Positions 54,219-63,678 are shown, counted from the first letter of the stretch. The stretch: DNA of 64,000 nt from Paracoccus sulfuroxidans (GCF_007830335.1 NZ_VLKU01000010.1:82960-146959), one strand, 5' to 3'. The notes: generated by a model from the letters alone, not told the origin. Program-made: numbers and translations.

Positions 54219-55292
54219 ATGAATCGCTCTTTGACGCCGTTTCGGCCCCGAATATTTCTGAACGGTTTCACCCTGATCTATGGGCTGACCATTGTCTCCT
54301 GCTTTCTCGTGAATGAGATCGTGAAAGCCTCTCCCATTGGCCCGTGGCGCGGCGAGGATATTGCCGCCAATTACTGGCTCGACAACGTAAGCTGGCAGAT
54401 CTTTTCGGCCTGGTGGGCCTGCCTGTTCTTCTGCTGCGGATGCTTTCCGTTCGGCAGGATCCAAAGCAAGTTGGCACGCGGCATCGCCCTGACGACCACA
54501 TCCTGGCTGTTGGGCTGGCTTTCCGCCAAGCTGATCTTCGTGATCGGTCCCGGCGCGGCTGGAATATTCCCGCTGGTCGGCACGACCTGGTTCCTGCTTG
54601 CCCTGATCTGCTTCACCGGAGGCAACTGGCCGGTCGAACGACTGACCCAGGGCAGACAGTTTCTGTTGATCCTGCTGATGATCACCGGCGGCACCTATCT
54701 CATCACCCATTCCGCCATTGTCTGGGTCCCTGCGTGGTGGTTCCCCTTCCTGTTGGTCGGGCTGGGCACGACAACGCTGACCTATTTGACGCGTGGGATG
54801 AGCAAACCTTCGACGGCAATGACGATCATCCTGATCCTCTTTGCGGCCGTTGCGCTTTGCGTGAACATTTCGGCCTCGCTGGGGGTCTGGGACATGAGCG
54901 CGGCCCCGATCTCGCAGTTCTGGTCGATGGGGCATTTCACCGATGACCAATTCTGGCTGTTGTGGTTCTTCACCGCGACCTCGGTCCATTACGCCATGCC
55001 GGTAATCACCATGAACTATCCGTTCACGCGCATTCCGATGCCATATGGCGGGCTTTTGGCCTGTGCGGTCTGGATCGGCGTTTCGATCCTTGTCGCGATG
55101 CTTTTGCAAGCGATGATCGGTCCCGTCTTCCGCGACCTGAATGAGGCGCTGACCTATGCCTATATGGGCGTCAACTGGTCGCTGGTCATTCCGCTGATCT
55201 TCGGCATCGGCTTTGAAGAGCCCTATGCCTGGGCCGAGACCGGGGATCAGGCACCCTCCCCCCTCTCCGAGGAACTCGAAGAGGCTCTTTGA
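54219..55292 (+). CDS. Unrecognised multi-pass membrane protein (about ten helices)
   Basis: A 357-residue integral membrane protein that I cannot place in a family. Hydrophobic segments are at about residues 14-35, 58-78, 90-110, 120-138, 147-190 (two), 200-225, 245-268, 275-300 and 310-330. A cysteine-rich patch (FFCCGCFPFG) is near 73, and several His, Trp and Tyr residues lie near helix ends (FFTATSVHYAMPVITMNYPF). The ATG follows GGAAGGA. It is divergent from the flavin/sulfur operon and ends with a hairpin. A transporter or redox membrane subunit for that operon is possible, not shown. Confidence 0.75.
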   Translation: MNRSLTPFRPRIFLNGFTLIYGLTIVSCFLVNEIVKASPIGPWRGEDIAANYWLDNVSWQIFSAWWACLFFCCGCFPFGRIQSKLARGIALTTTSWLLGWLSAKLIFVIGPGAAGIFPLVGTTWFLLALICFTGGNWPVERLTQGRQFLLILLMITGGTYLITHSAIVWVPAWWFPFLLVGLGTTTLTYLTRGMSKPSTAMTIILILFAAVALCVNISASLGVWDMSAAPISQFWSMGHFTDDQFWLLWFFTATSVHYAMPVITMNYPFTRIPMPYGGLLACAVWIGVSILVAMLLQAMIGPVFRDLNEALTYAYMGVNWSLVIPLIFGIGFEEPYAWAETGDQAPSPLSEELEEAL

Positions 55293-55301
55293 CCCTGTGG
55301 G

Positions 55302-55322
55302 GTTGCCGCTTCACGCGGCAAC
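55302..55322 (+). terminator. Hairpin after the ten-helix protein gene
   Basis: Perfect 8-bp stem GTTGCCGC/GCGGCAAC with a 5-nt loop, 10 nt after the stop codon. The T tract is weak. Confidence 0.6.
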
Positions 55323-55467
55323 GCTCATCTTGATCAATTGACCGTTGTCAGACCTCAGCCGCAGCGTCAAAGAAACGGCCGCAACCTCGACGGCATGTCG
55401 CGACCTTCCGGCAGGATGACATCGCGCCGCTGTTGTGGCAGTTTTGACTGGGTAAAGGTGGTCTGAG

Positions 55468-56073
55468 ATGAACGAAATTTTTAAATCTGGCGAGAAAAGA
55501 TCCGCCGGTCACCAAAAAGCATCCATTCATAAAGTCTGCGCCGAGCTTTTTGCCAAACATGGCTATGGGTCGGTGGGCGTGGCCGAGCTGTGTTCGGCGG
55601 TGGGACTTGGCCGGGGGGCGTTCTACTACCACGTCAACAGCAAGGAAGACATCCTGCTGGACATCTCGGTCGGCTATATGAAGCGCCTCTGCGCCGAAGC
55701 AAATGAGACCCAAGCCCAAGACTTGCCCGTCGAGGACACGATTCGCCAGCTCAGCGACCTATTTTTGCGCACGATGTTCGAGCATCGGGCAGAGATGACC
55801 GTCTGTTTCCGCGAACTGCACCTGCTGAGCCCCGAGAATCAGCGCACGGTTCTGGATCTGCACCGCGAATACGAAGCGGTCTGGCGCAGTGTGATCCTGC
55901 GCGGCATCGCGGAAGGCGCCTTCCGCGAGATCCATACGATTGATCTCAAAGCATTGATGGGGATGTATTTCTACAGCTTCCTCTGGGCCAAGCCGCAGGG
56001 AAATGCCACGGCAACCGAGATCGCCGAGCATTTCTCTACCCTCGTGCTGGAAGCGATCCGCAAACGCGACTGA
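55468..56073 (+). CDS. TetR-family transcriptional regulator
   Basis: A 201-residue regulator with the TetR N-terminal DNA-binding domain (VCAELFAKHGYGSVGVAELCSAVGLGRGAFYYHVNSKEDIL, about residues 24-65) and an all-helical ligand domain with a FRELHLLSPENQ segment. It lies just before the MFS gene on the same strand. A perfect inverted repeat sits over the MFS promoter, so repression of that gene is the likely role. The ligand is unknown. Confidence 0.88.
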   Translation: MNEIFKSGEKRSAGHQKASIHKVCAELFAKHGYGSVGVAELCSAVGLGRGAFYYHVNSKEDILLDISVGYMKRLCAEANETQAQDLPVEDTIRQLSDLFLRTMFEHRAEMTVCFRELHLLSPENQRTVLDLHREYEAVWRSVILRGIAEGAFREIHTIDLKALMGMYFYSFLWAKPQGNATATEIAEHFSTLVLEAIRKRD

Positions 56074-56185
56074 CCTCAGACGATTGGCTGAGGCGATCCT
56101 GCCCCGTGGCCGCATTCCGGCAAACGGCGCGCGAAGCTACGACCATTGCCCCTTGTCGACGCGCAAGCGCCCACCCCATCTTTGA

Positions 56186-56214
56186 TTGACGGAAATAAAG
56201 CGAGGTTTCATACT
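56186..56214 (+). promoter_or_regulatory. Promoter of the MFS gene
   Basis: TTGACG (56186-56191) and CATACT (56209-56214) with an optimal 17-nt spacer, 36 nt before the start codon. Confidence 0.6.
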
Positions 56215-56238
56215 GATCCTGTACCGATCGGTCAGTAT
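56210..56238. promoter_or_regulatory. TetR-type operator overlapping the MFS -10 box
   Basis: ATACTGA and TCAGTAT form a perfect 7-bp repeat with a 15-nt spacer (56210-56238). Inside it ACCGATCGGT (56223-56232) is itself a perfect palindrome. The site covers the -10 box and the likely transcription start. Confidence 0.65.
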
Positions 56239-56249
56239 TGGAGGCTTGA

Positions 56250-57488
56250 ATGACTCTCGCCGTGGACGCAACAGCAGATCCCCCTTCAGGACGATGGGCC
56301 GCTTTAGGCAAGATCTGCCTTGGCATCATTTTCGCGATGACGCCGTGGTTCTCGGCGACGGCCATCCTTCCCGAACTGAGACAACATTGGGAGTTCAGCG
56401 CCTTTCTAGCGGCGATGATGACCAATGGCGTGCAGGTGGGTTTCGTGATCGGCGCATTGGGATCAAGCTTTACCGGGCTGCCCGATATCGTGCCGATCCG
56501 GGGATTGATGGCAGTTGCCGCAATCGCTGCGGGGGTTTTGAACCTCTGCCTGTTGATCGCGCCGGGGCCAGAGACTGCGGTTCTGTTGCGCGTCCTGACC
56601 GGAATTGCGCTCGCCCTCGTCTATCCTCCGGCGATGAAGCTGGTGACGACCTGGTTCATCCGGGGGCGCGGGATCGCGCTTGGTCTGGTGATCGGAGGGC
56701 TGACGCTTGGCTCGGCATTTCCGCATCTGATCCATGCTTCGACCTCTTCGGTGGATTGGCGTCTGGTCGTCAGCGCGACCTCGATCCTCAGTATTATTGC
56801 CGGGCTGATCTTCATCCTCGCCGTTTCCGAGGGGCCCTATGCCAATCCGATGGTGAAGTTCAAACCCAGTCAGCTTGGCCTGATCGTGGGCGACAAGGGG
56901 ATCGCCTTGGCCAATCTGGGCTACTTCGGCCATATGTGGGAGCTTTACGCCATGTGGGGCTGGTTTCTGGTCTTCATGCGTGCGGCGCTGGAAAGCAATG
57001 GCCTCGCACCGGTCTCGCAGGCCTCGCTGATCACCTTCATCGTCATCGCCTCGGGGGCCTTTGGCTGTGTCGCGGGCGGCTGGCTGGCCGACCGGGTCGG
57101 GCGCACCGCGACCACGGTATTGATGATGGCGGTGTCCGGGCTTTGCGCCGTACTGATCGGCTTTGTCTATGACGGCCCGCTTTGGCTGCTGATCGCCGTT
57201 TCCATGATCTGGGGCATTTCGGTGATCGGAGATTCCGCACAGTTTTCCGCCATGGTCACCGAGATCGCCGACAGCCGCCTGATCGGCACGGCCCTTGCCT
57301 TCCAGATGGGCATCGGCTTTGCGCTGACGGTGGTGTCGATCCAGCTTCTGCCGATCTTTGTCGAATGGATAGGTGGTTGGGAATGGGCCTTTCTGTTCCT
57401 CGTCCCCGGTCCGCTGATCGGCGTGATCGCGATGCTTGCGCTGAGGCGGATGCCGGTCGCGCAAAGGATTGCCCAGGGGCTGAGGTAG
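56250..57488 (+). CDS. MFS transporter
   Basis: A 412-residue major-facilitator protein with 12 predicted helices. It has the usual A-like loop in the second half (GGWLADRVGRTATT near 270) and an RGIALGLVIGGLTLGSAFPHL stretch near 148. It resembles the nitrate/cyanate/organic-anion MFS groups in outline but I cannot give a substrate. GGAGG precedes the ATG. The operator over its promoter and the adjacent TetR gene suggest it is induced by its substrate. Confidence 0.87.
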   Translation: MTLAVDATADPPSGRWAALGKICLGIIFAMTPWFSATAILPELRQHWEFSAFLAAMMTNGVQVGFVIGALGSSFTGLPDIVPIRGLMAVAAIAAGVLNLCLLIAPGPETAVLLRVLTGIALALVYPPAMKLVTTWFIRGRGIALGLVIGGLTLGSAFPHLIHASTSSVDWRLVVSATSILSIIAGLIFILAVSEGPYANPMVKFKPSQLGLIVGDKGIALANLGYFGHMWELYAMWGWFLVFMRAALESNGLAPVSQASLITFIVIASGAFGCVAGGWLADRVGRTATTVLMMAVSGLCAVLIGFVYDGPLWLLIAVSMIWGISVIGDSAQFSAMVTEIADSRLIGTALAFQMGIGFALTVVSIQLLPIFVEWIGGWEWAFLFLVPGPLIGVIAMLALRRMPVAQRIAQGLR

Positions 57489-57580
57489 GTGGTTTTTGCG
57501 GTGCTTCACTTTGCTCGCGACGGTCACTCGATTGGTTGTCGTCAACCGCAACAGCACACCCACCGCAGAATGAACGTTCA

Positions 57581-57603
57581 GCGGCAGGTCAGATACCTGC
57601 CGC
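57581..57603 (+). terminator. Intrinsic terminator region after the MFS gene
   Basis: Perfect 9-bp stem GCGGCAGGT/ACCTGCCGC with a 5-nt loop, about 90 bp after the stop codon; no T tract. Confidence 0.5.
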
Positions 57604-57710
57604 ATTGCCGGATACAGCTTCTGGCTCCATGACAACCGCTCGTGCTAATGCTTTACTCGACAAATTCTTCGGATCGCAGCGATTGCTCGCTCATACTCAA
57701 GGCATTTGGC

Positions 57711-58639
57711 ATGAAATCACTTTTCCTCTCGATTTCCGCCACGTTTCTGACGCTTGCGGGAAGTGTCGTGGCGGATGAGCGGCGCCCAGCCAGACCGAAA
57801 TAGCCCTGGATATCGAGGTGACCAGCGGCGAGGCCGAAATCTGGATCGACGACGTGCCGTTCTTCGGACCGGATCAGGCGCTGGCAACTGAGGCCAGCAT
57901 CATCACCAGCCTTTCCTGCGAATTCGGTCCTCGGGCCGGGGATGAACGATGTGTTTCTGCGCTTTATTCCGGCCAATTCCGGGTTGGGCATCGCCCGGCT
58001 TTCAAGGCGCGCTTCGGATATGCCGTAGCCGGCACCTTCCCCGATGCCTTCAGCGACCGCCCTTTTGCGATCATGGTCGAGATCCGCCCTGATCCTCTGC
58101 AACCGGGCGGTTTCAAGCTCGAGCAAATGGTTCAGGGCCAGCCCCTGCTGACCGGCCAGTTGATGGAACCGTCACTGACCACCCTGTCCGATGGCGCTGC
58201 CGAAGTCTCGCTGCAGCTTGACGTCGGCGTCGACCTGCCCGCGCAGGATTGGAAAACCGGTCGTCAACTGACCGATGACGCAACGACGCGAGCAGAGGTT
58301 GAAGGCATGATGCGGCATGCGCACTCGGCGCTCGCTGCAGGCCCCGCCGCGATCAGGCAGGAGCTTGGACCGATGCTGGAGCACCTCGCCGCGACCGTCG
58401 GCATGACCGTCGAAGAGGCGATTGCGACCGAATATGCGCCCTATATCGACAAAACGATGGGTTTTGAGCTGCAGCCATTCGACGCGTCGCAATCCAGACT
58501 GGTCATCGTGGGAAAGGGCCGTCTTGCGACCCTTGTCCCCTCTCCGGTCGTTTTCCACAACGCCGAGATCGATGAAACCGCCGGACCGATGCTGGTCTAT
58601 TGGCAGGATGCTAATGGCACATGGCAGATCATCCATTGA
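57711..58639 (+). pseudogene. Exported protein of unknown function, frameshifted after the signal peptide
   Basis: An ATG at 57711 encodes a convincing signal peptide (MKSLFLSISATFLTLAGSVV) but the frame stops at 57801-57803. A second frame, open from 57779 to the stop at 58639, reads QTEIALDIEVTSGEAEIW and on through about 280 residues that look like a mature exported domain (two cysteines near SLSCEFGPRAGDERC). The natural reading joins the two with a one-base shift between about 57775 and 57800. The only start for the second frame alone is a GTG at 57818 with no ribosome site. I do not recognise the family. True mutation or sequencing error are both possible. Confidence 0.65.
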
Positions 58640-58768
58640 CGATGAAAGGCCTGCTTCAGCCCAGTCTTGGAGACAACACCGGTCCCAATCCGCCGCCCTG
58701 ACAAAGCTCGTCAGGGCTTTGGTTGCTTAGGCCTCGACCCTCCTTCGAACCGTGGGAGCAACCACCCC

Positions 58769-61321
58769 TCAGGCAAACGCCAGATCGTCCGCCAGTGCTC
58801 CGATGGTGGTGTTGCGCACCGTCAGCACATCGCCACCTCCGAAGTCGAAGACCACATCCTGCCCCTGTTGGGTGGCATGGCTGCGGGCCTGCGCGAAATT
58901 GGTGACCCCGGCAAAGCCCTGCAGGCGGATCGTGTCGAGATTGTCCTGAAAATCGACCACGACATCGCGGGCAAAGCCCCGCCCGAACACGAAGTGGTCG
59001 CCGCCGAGGCCGCCCTGAAGCGTGTCATTGCCAATGCCGCCGATCAGCCAGTCGGCCCCCGCAGCGCCCGATAGCAGATCGTTTCCGCCCATACCGTAAA
59101 GCTGGTTGTTCGCCGCATCGCCATAGACCTTGTCGCCGAAATTCGAGCCCAGAACACCCTCGACATCCACGAAACGGTCACCATTGGCCATGAAGGTCGA
59201 TTGCGCAGGCATGGTCATATGGATCGTCAACCCCACCGTCGCGGCAGCGTAGTTGGCGAAGTCCTGCCCCGCGCCGCCGTTCAGGAGGTCGGCCCCGACA
59301 CCGCCGGTCAGCGTGTCATTGCCAGCCCCGCCCTGCAACTGGTCATTGCCCAGCCCGCCGTCGAGCTGGTCGTTTCCGGCCTCGCCGATCAGCACGTCCT
59401 GACCAGCTCCGCCCGCAATGAAGTCATTGCCCGCCATGCCGTTCAGCCGGTTGTCCGACGTATCGCCATAAAGCCTATCCGCGAAGCGCGTGGCGAGGAT
59501 CGTCTCGATACCGATGTACTGGTCACCCGTCGCATCGCCTGTCGAGGAAGCGGTGTTCCCCAAATTCACCGTCAGCCCGATCGTCGAGGACATATAGGTG
59601 ACGGCATCGAAACCTGCGCCGCCATCCAGCGTATCTCTGCCCGCACCGCCATCCAACGTGTCGGCCCCGGCACCAGCCATCAGACGATCGTGCCCGCCCA
59701 TGCCACGCAGGACATTGTTCTGGGAATTCGCCGTGAAGACATCATTGCCGGACGAGCCGATGAGCCCTTCGACATCGGTAAACTGGTCCCCCAAGGCGAT
59801 CCCGGTCGAATGCGAGGAGTTCAGCATACTGACCGTCACGCCTTGAGCTCCCGCGTAACTGGCAAAGTCGAAACCTGCGCCACCGATATGCACATCGCGA
59901 CCGGCTCCGCCAATCAGCGTATCGTTACCGTCGCCGCCGTTCAGCGTGTCGCGAAAATCCGTGCCGGTCATGAAATCGTTGCCCAGCCCACCACGCATCT
60001 CGACGCCAAGGCCGTTGGCTGCCCCGATAACTCCGAACCTGGCCGAGATCGTGTCATTGCCCGCGCCACCGTCGATCAGGGCCGCGCTGGCCCGGCTTGA
60101 GATCCTGACATCGACAGAAATGATGTCGTTCCCGGCATCACCGTAAACCTGCACCCAATCCTCTGATCCGGTGACGGTGATAGCGTCGTTGCCCTCACCA
60201 CCCGAAATGGAGATGGCGGTGGATGCGGAACCTGCCTCGATCGTATCGTTTCCCGTACCGCCCAGGAAGCGCTGGCCCGTCGCGCCGAGATATCCGGGAT
60301 TGAAGATATTCAGGTAGTCGTCTCCGGCCCCGCCATCCGCGACCAGCCCTGTGCCGCGGGCCCACCCCATGTCGATGGTGTCATTCCCCTCGCCGCCGTA
60401 AGCGTCCAGCCTGCTGCTGTCGAACAGGTCCAGGAAATCATCGCCCGATCCAGCATTGAGAGTGCCGGTCGATCCAGAATCCTTGATATAGTCGTTTCCG
60501 GCTCCGCTATCGATCGTCGCAGCAACACCGTTCAGCTCGAAACGCTCGGCTGCAGCCGTCCCACGGATGGTCATGGTGCCGCCGTCAAAACCGAAGATTT
60601 CGATCCCCCTGATCGTATCTCCGTCTGTGACGGGTTGATTGAGGTCAAACACACCGTTGAAATCTTCGTGGGACAGCGTGTCTGTACCAGCTCCACCGTC
60701 AATCAGATTGCCGCCCGAGCTTTGATCCAGTTCGATCCAATCGTCCCCAGCCTCGCCGTAGAGGCGATTGCCTGTCTTCTCAGCGTATAGCGAGTCGTTT
60801 CCGGCGCCTCCATAAAGGTGATCATCGCCGCTATAGGCACTCAATGTGTCATTGCCGCCAAACCCATAGAGAGTATCGAATCCATTGCCTTGGCTGGTCA
60901 GCCTGTTTGCCGCTGCGTTGCCGCCAAACCAGACGTTGGCATTGGTGCCGTATATCTCCGCACCCAGATTTTCGATCCCGGTGATCCTGTCCATGCCCCA
61001 GCCGGTGTTCTGGGCCTCCGTGATGCGCAGGTCCACAACAGTTCGGCTCGGGCGACCATGGAAATCTATAAAGTCCAAACTGTCGTTGCCGGCTCCGCCG
61101 TCGTAGATGTCATCCCCGCCGTCGGCTTCGATGTAGTCGTTGCCTGCGCCGCCCGAGATGTTCGACCTGCCTGTATCCAGAAACTCGTCGGGAGCTTGGC
61201 GGAACCTATCATCGCCACCATGGCCGTACATGACGTCATTGCCACCCATTCCGGATAGAACATCGTCGCTTGCTGTTCCGTTGAGCGTGTCGTTGCCGCT
61301 GGTGCCGGTGATCGTCGCCAT
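58769..61321 (-). CDS. RTX calcium-binding repeat protein, type I secretion substrate
   Basis: An 850-residue secreted protein built almost wholly of GGxGxDx(L/I/F)x nonapeptide repeats that fold as a calcium-bound beta-roll. Blocks occur near residues 5-40, 60-95, 165-210, 280-330 and densely from 480 to the end. Periodic inserts of the form GLTVNLGNTASSTGDATGDQ are of the kind found in haemolysin-type repeat proteins of Rhodobacteraceae. The C-terminus (DHFVFG, DVVVDFQDNLDTIRL, DLAFA) is the usual uncleaved type I secretion signal. No catalytic domain and no ABC/HlyD exporter genes are present in the window. Start at 61321, where AAGGGG has 6-nt spacing. Confidence 0.88.
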   Translation of the reverse strand: MATITGTSGNDTLNGTASDDVLSGMGGNDVMYGHGGDDRFRQAPDEFLDTGRSNISGGAGNDYIEADGGDDIYDGGAGNDSLDFIDFHGRPSRTVVDLRITEAQNTGWGMDRITGIENLGAEIYGTNANVWFGGNAAANRLTSQGNGFDTLYGFGGNDTLSAYSGDDHLYGGAGNDSLYAEKTGNRLYGEAGDDWIELDQSSGGNLIDGGAGTDTLSHEDFNGVFDLNQPVTDGDTIRGIEIFGFDGGTMTIRGTAAAERFELNGVAATIDSGAGNDYIKDSGSTGTLNAGSGDDFLDLFDSSRLDAYGGEGNDTIDMGWARGTGLVADGGAGDDYLNIFNPGYLGATGQRFLGGTGNDTIEAGSASTAISISGGEGNDAITVTGSEDWVQVYGDAGNDIISVDVRISSRASAALIDGGAGNDTISARFGVIGAANGLGVEMRGGLGNDFMTGTDFRDTLNGGDGNDTLIGGAGRDVHIGGAGFDFASYAGAQGVTVSMLNSSHSTGIALGDQFTDVEGLIGSSGNDVFTANSQNNVLRGMGGHDRLMAGAGADTLDGGAGRDTLDGGAGFDAVTYMSSTIGLTVNLGNTASSTGDATGDQYIGIETILATRFADRLYGDTSDNRLNGMAGNDFIAGGAGQDVLIGEAGNDQLDGGLGNDQLQGGAGNDTLTGGVGADLLNGGAGQDFANYAAATVGLTIHMTMPAQSTFMANGDRFVDVEGVLGSNFGDKVYGDAANNQLYGMGGNDLLSGAAGADWLIGGIGNDTLQGGLGGDHFVFGRGFARDVVVDFQDNLDTIRLQGFAGVTNFAQARSHATQQGQDVVFDFGGGDVLTVRNTTIGALADDLAFA

Positions 61322-61534
61322 CATGTACCCCTTAAGTCTTTGCGGTTCAGTCCTAACGCATTGAGACGAATTAGGGTACAACTCCCCGGTGAAAAATTGC
61401 CGGATGGGTGGGCGCCACCTCGGGAAAGGGGGCGAAGCGGCCTCGCGGTTGCCAAATCCTCGACCGAAGCCTACGAGCCGCCTGCAACCGACGAAGGCGC
61501 GTCAGATAGCCTGCAGATCCGCCTTAATTTCGCC

Positions 61535-62749
61535 TCAGTGACCGCCCCAGACTGGGAACGGATCGGACAGGTCCGACCATTGCGCCGGGCGGAAGTCCGG
61601 CTCATCGACCAATGCCTGCTCAAGGGCGGCGGTAATGGCCTCCTTGTCCATATCGGCTCCGATGAAGACAAGCTCCTGTCGCCGGTCGCCCCAGGGCTCT
61701 TCCCAGAGCGCGGTCACCGCCTCAAGGCTGTCGGTGACCGTGGGCCAGTGCTGCCGAGGCACGCCCGCCCACCAGCGGCCAAGCGGCATCACGGAGGAGA
61801 TGGCCCCGGCCAGGCTGAACTCGGCCACCCAATCGGGGCGCGTGGCGATCCAGAAATGGCCCTTTGCGCGGATTACCCCGCGCAGATCGCCGTTCAGAAC
61901 GCCATGGATGCGGCTGGGGTCAAAGGGTCGGCGGGCGCGATAGACAAAGGACGAGATGCCGTATTCCTCGGTTTCCGGGGTGTGATCGGCGAAGCCGTAG
62001 AGCTCTTTCGCCCACATCGGATGCTCATGCGCGCGGTCAAAGTCGAAAAGACCGGTGTTGAAAATCCGCGCCGCGTCGACCTTGGCATAATCGGCCTCGA
62101 TGACCTGGGCGTCCGGATTGAGCGCGCGCAGAATTTTCCGCGCAGCTTCGACACCGTCCGGTCCTGCTGTGCCAATCTTGTTCAGCACAATCACATTCGA
62201 GAACTCGATCTGATCCGTCAGCAGATCGACAAGCGTGCGGTCATCGCCCTCGCCAAGGCTTTCGCCCCGGTCGGACAGGAAATCCTGGCTGGAGAAGTCG
62301 CGCAGCAGGTTCGCGGCATCGACCACCGTGACCATCGTGTCGAGCCGGGCAACATCCGACAGGCTGGCCCCCGCCTCGTCGCGAAAATCGAAGGTCGCGG
62401 CAACCGGCAGCGGCTCGGCGACCCCGGTGGATTCGATCAGAAGATAGTCGAACCGACCCTCCTCGGCGATGCGGCGGACCTCTTGCAGCAGATCGTCGCG
62501 CAGCGTGCAGCAGATGCAGCCATTGGTCATTTCGACCAGCTTTTCGTCCGAGCGTGACAGCTCGGTCCCTGCCTTGATGAGGTCGGCGTCGATATTCACC
62601 TCACTCATGTCGTTGACGATCACCGCGACCCGCCTGCCCTCACGGTTGTTCAGGACATGGTTCAAGAGCGTCGTCTTTCCGGCCCCGAGAAAGCCCGAGA
62701 GGACGGTCACAGGAAGGCGGGTATCGGATGATGGTGATCTGGGGTTCAT
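61535..62749 (-). CDS. zigA: COG0523 GTPase, ZigA-like zinc metallochaperone
   Basis: G3E-family GTPase of 404 residues: Walker [17 protein letters not shown] near residue 16, the metal-binding [11 protein letters not shown] (CxCC) near 75, [11 protein letters not shown] near 100 and the guanine motif VLNKIG near 190, with a C-terminal CobW_C domain. The group containing ZigA delivers zinc to enzymes in zinc starvation. It is divergent from zinT around a Zur-like palindrome at 62763, which supports a zinc rather than cobalt, nickel or nitrile hydratase role. Confidence 0.85.
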   Translation of the reverse strand: MNPRSPSSDTRLPVTVLSGFLGAGKTTLLNHVLNNREGRRVAVIVNDMSEVNIDADLIKAGTELSRSDEKLVEMTNGCICCTLRDDLLQEVRRIAEEGRFDYLLIESTGVAEPLPVAATFDFRDEAGASLSDVARLDTMVTVVDAANLLRDFSSQDFLSDRGESLGEGDDRTLVDLLTDQIEFSNVIVLNKIGTAGPDGVEAARKILRALNPDAQVIEADYAKVDAARIFNTGLFDFDRAHEHPMWAKELYGFADHTPETEEYGISSFVYRARRPFDPSRIHGVLNGDLRGVIRAKGHFWIATRPDWVAEFSLAGAISSVMPLGRWWAGVPRQHWPTVTDSLEAVTALWEEPWGDRRQELVFIGADMDKEAITAALEQALVDEPDFRPAQWSDLSDPFPVWGGH

Positions 62750-62762
62750 GGCTCGCTTGACA

Positions 62763-62782
62763 TGTTATGTGATAATATAACA
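62763..62782. promoter_or_regulatory. Zur-type operator between zigA and zinT
   Basis: TGTTATGTGATAATATAACA matches its own reverse complement at 16 of 20 positions, with perfect TGTTAT/ATAACA arms, as in Zur boxes of alphaproteobacteria. It sits in the 116-bp region between two zinc genes and could repress both. Confidence 0.75.
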
Positions 62783-62865
62783 GTAATAGCGCACGGCGGG
62801 GCGAGGCACAAGAGGAAGGCCAAAGCCCGTCGTGCGAAGAATGCCGGACAAAGGAGCATCCGAAC

Positions 62866-63525
62866 ATGCAGATGAAGCAGTTGAACCACCTTGGCGCCCT
62901 TGTGCTTGCCCTGGCGATCGGGGCGGGAAACGCCTCGGCAGGGCAGACCGACAACCATGATCATGGTCATGCGCATGAGCACGGGAGCAAGGGAGCGATC
63001 AGCGAGGGGTATTTCGAAGACAGCCAGATCCAGCCGCGCGATCTGAGCGATTGGGCGGGCGAGTGGCAGTCCGTCTATGGCTATCTTCAGGACGGCACCC
63101 TGGATGGCGTCATGGCCCACAAGGCCGAACATGGCGACAAGAGCGCCGAGGAATACCGGGCCTATTACGAGGCAGGCTACAAGACCGATACGTCGCGCAT
63201 CCTCATCGACGGCGAGCAGGTGACATTCACCAGCGGATCCGGCTCTGCGACCGGGCAGTATCAGGCTGATGGATACGAGGTGTTGACCTATTCAAAGGGC
63301 AATCGCGGTGTCCGCTACGTATTCAAGAAGCTGTCCGGCGATGCAGCCGCCCCCGGTTTCATTCAGTTCAGCGACCATATCATCGCCCCGCAGAAATCGG
63401 GGCACTATCACCTCTACTGGGGCGATGACCGGCAGGCCTTGCTGGGCGAGCTCGATCATTGGCCGACCTTTTATCCTGCAGCTCTGAGCGGCGAGCAGAT
63501 CGCGTCGGAGATGATGGCTCATTGA
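62866..63525 (+). CDS. zinT: Periplasmic zinc-binding protein ZinT
   Basis: A 219-residue ZinT/YodA protein that binds zinc in the periplasm and passes it to a high-affinity ABC importer. A signal peptide ends near GNASAGQ, followed by a histidine-rich stretch (HDHGHAHEHG). The lipocalin-like domain starts DLSDWAGEWQSVYGYL near 58, and the metal-site histidines are in KSGHYHLYWG near 178 and LDHWPTFYP near 197. AAGGAG lies 9 nt before the ATG. Shares the Zur-like site with zigA. The importer (ZnuABC or AztABC) is not in the window. Confidence 0.92.
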   Translation: MQMKQLNHLGALVLALAIGAGNASAGQTDNHDHGHAHEHGSKGAISEGYFEDSQIQPRDLSDWAGEWQSVYGYLQDGTLDGVMAHKAEHGDKSAEEYRAYYEAGYKTDTSRILIDGEQVTFTSGSGSATGQYQADGYEVLTYSKGNRGVRYVFKKLSGDAAAPGFIQFSDHIIAPQKSGHYHLYWGDDRQALLGELDHWPTFYPAALSGEQIASEMMAH

Positions 63526-63565
63526 GTGCAGGGGCTTGCTCTTCTCGCAGAGCGTAATGCAAAAA

Positions 63566-63590
63566 CCGCCCGGCTTTGTTGGCCGGGCGG
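63566..63590 (-). terminator. Intrinsic terminator of etfA
   Basis: Perfect 9-bp GC-rich stem CCGCCCGGC/GCCGGGCGG with a 7-nt loop, followed on the minus strand by TTTTTG. Also suitable as a stop for zinT from the other side. Confidence 0.8.
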
Positions 63591-63678
63591 GGATTGGGTG
63601 TGGTGTCGGGGGGAGTGGGGCTCTGCCCCTCGGCGCGGTGCGCCTCACCCCGGGGTACTTATTGCAACGAAGAAGCTT

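Noticed and set aside
54119..54316. Small open frame overlapping the start of the ten-helix protein gene
   Set aside because: Overlaps the coding start in another frame, has no ribosome site and no similarity.
58769..61321. Dense repeated DNA that could suggest a CRISPR array or tandem repeat locus
   Set aside because: The periodicity is that of GGxGxD nonapeptide codons in an intact reading frame; there are no uniform repeats with unique spacers.
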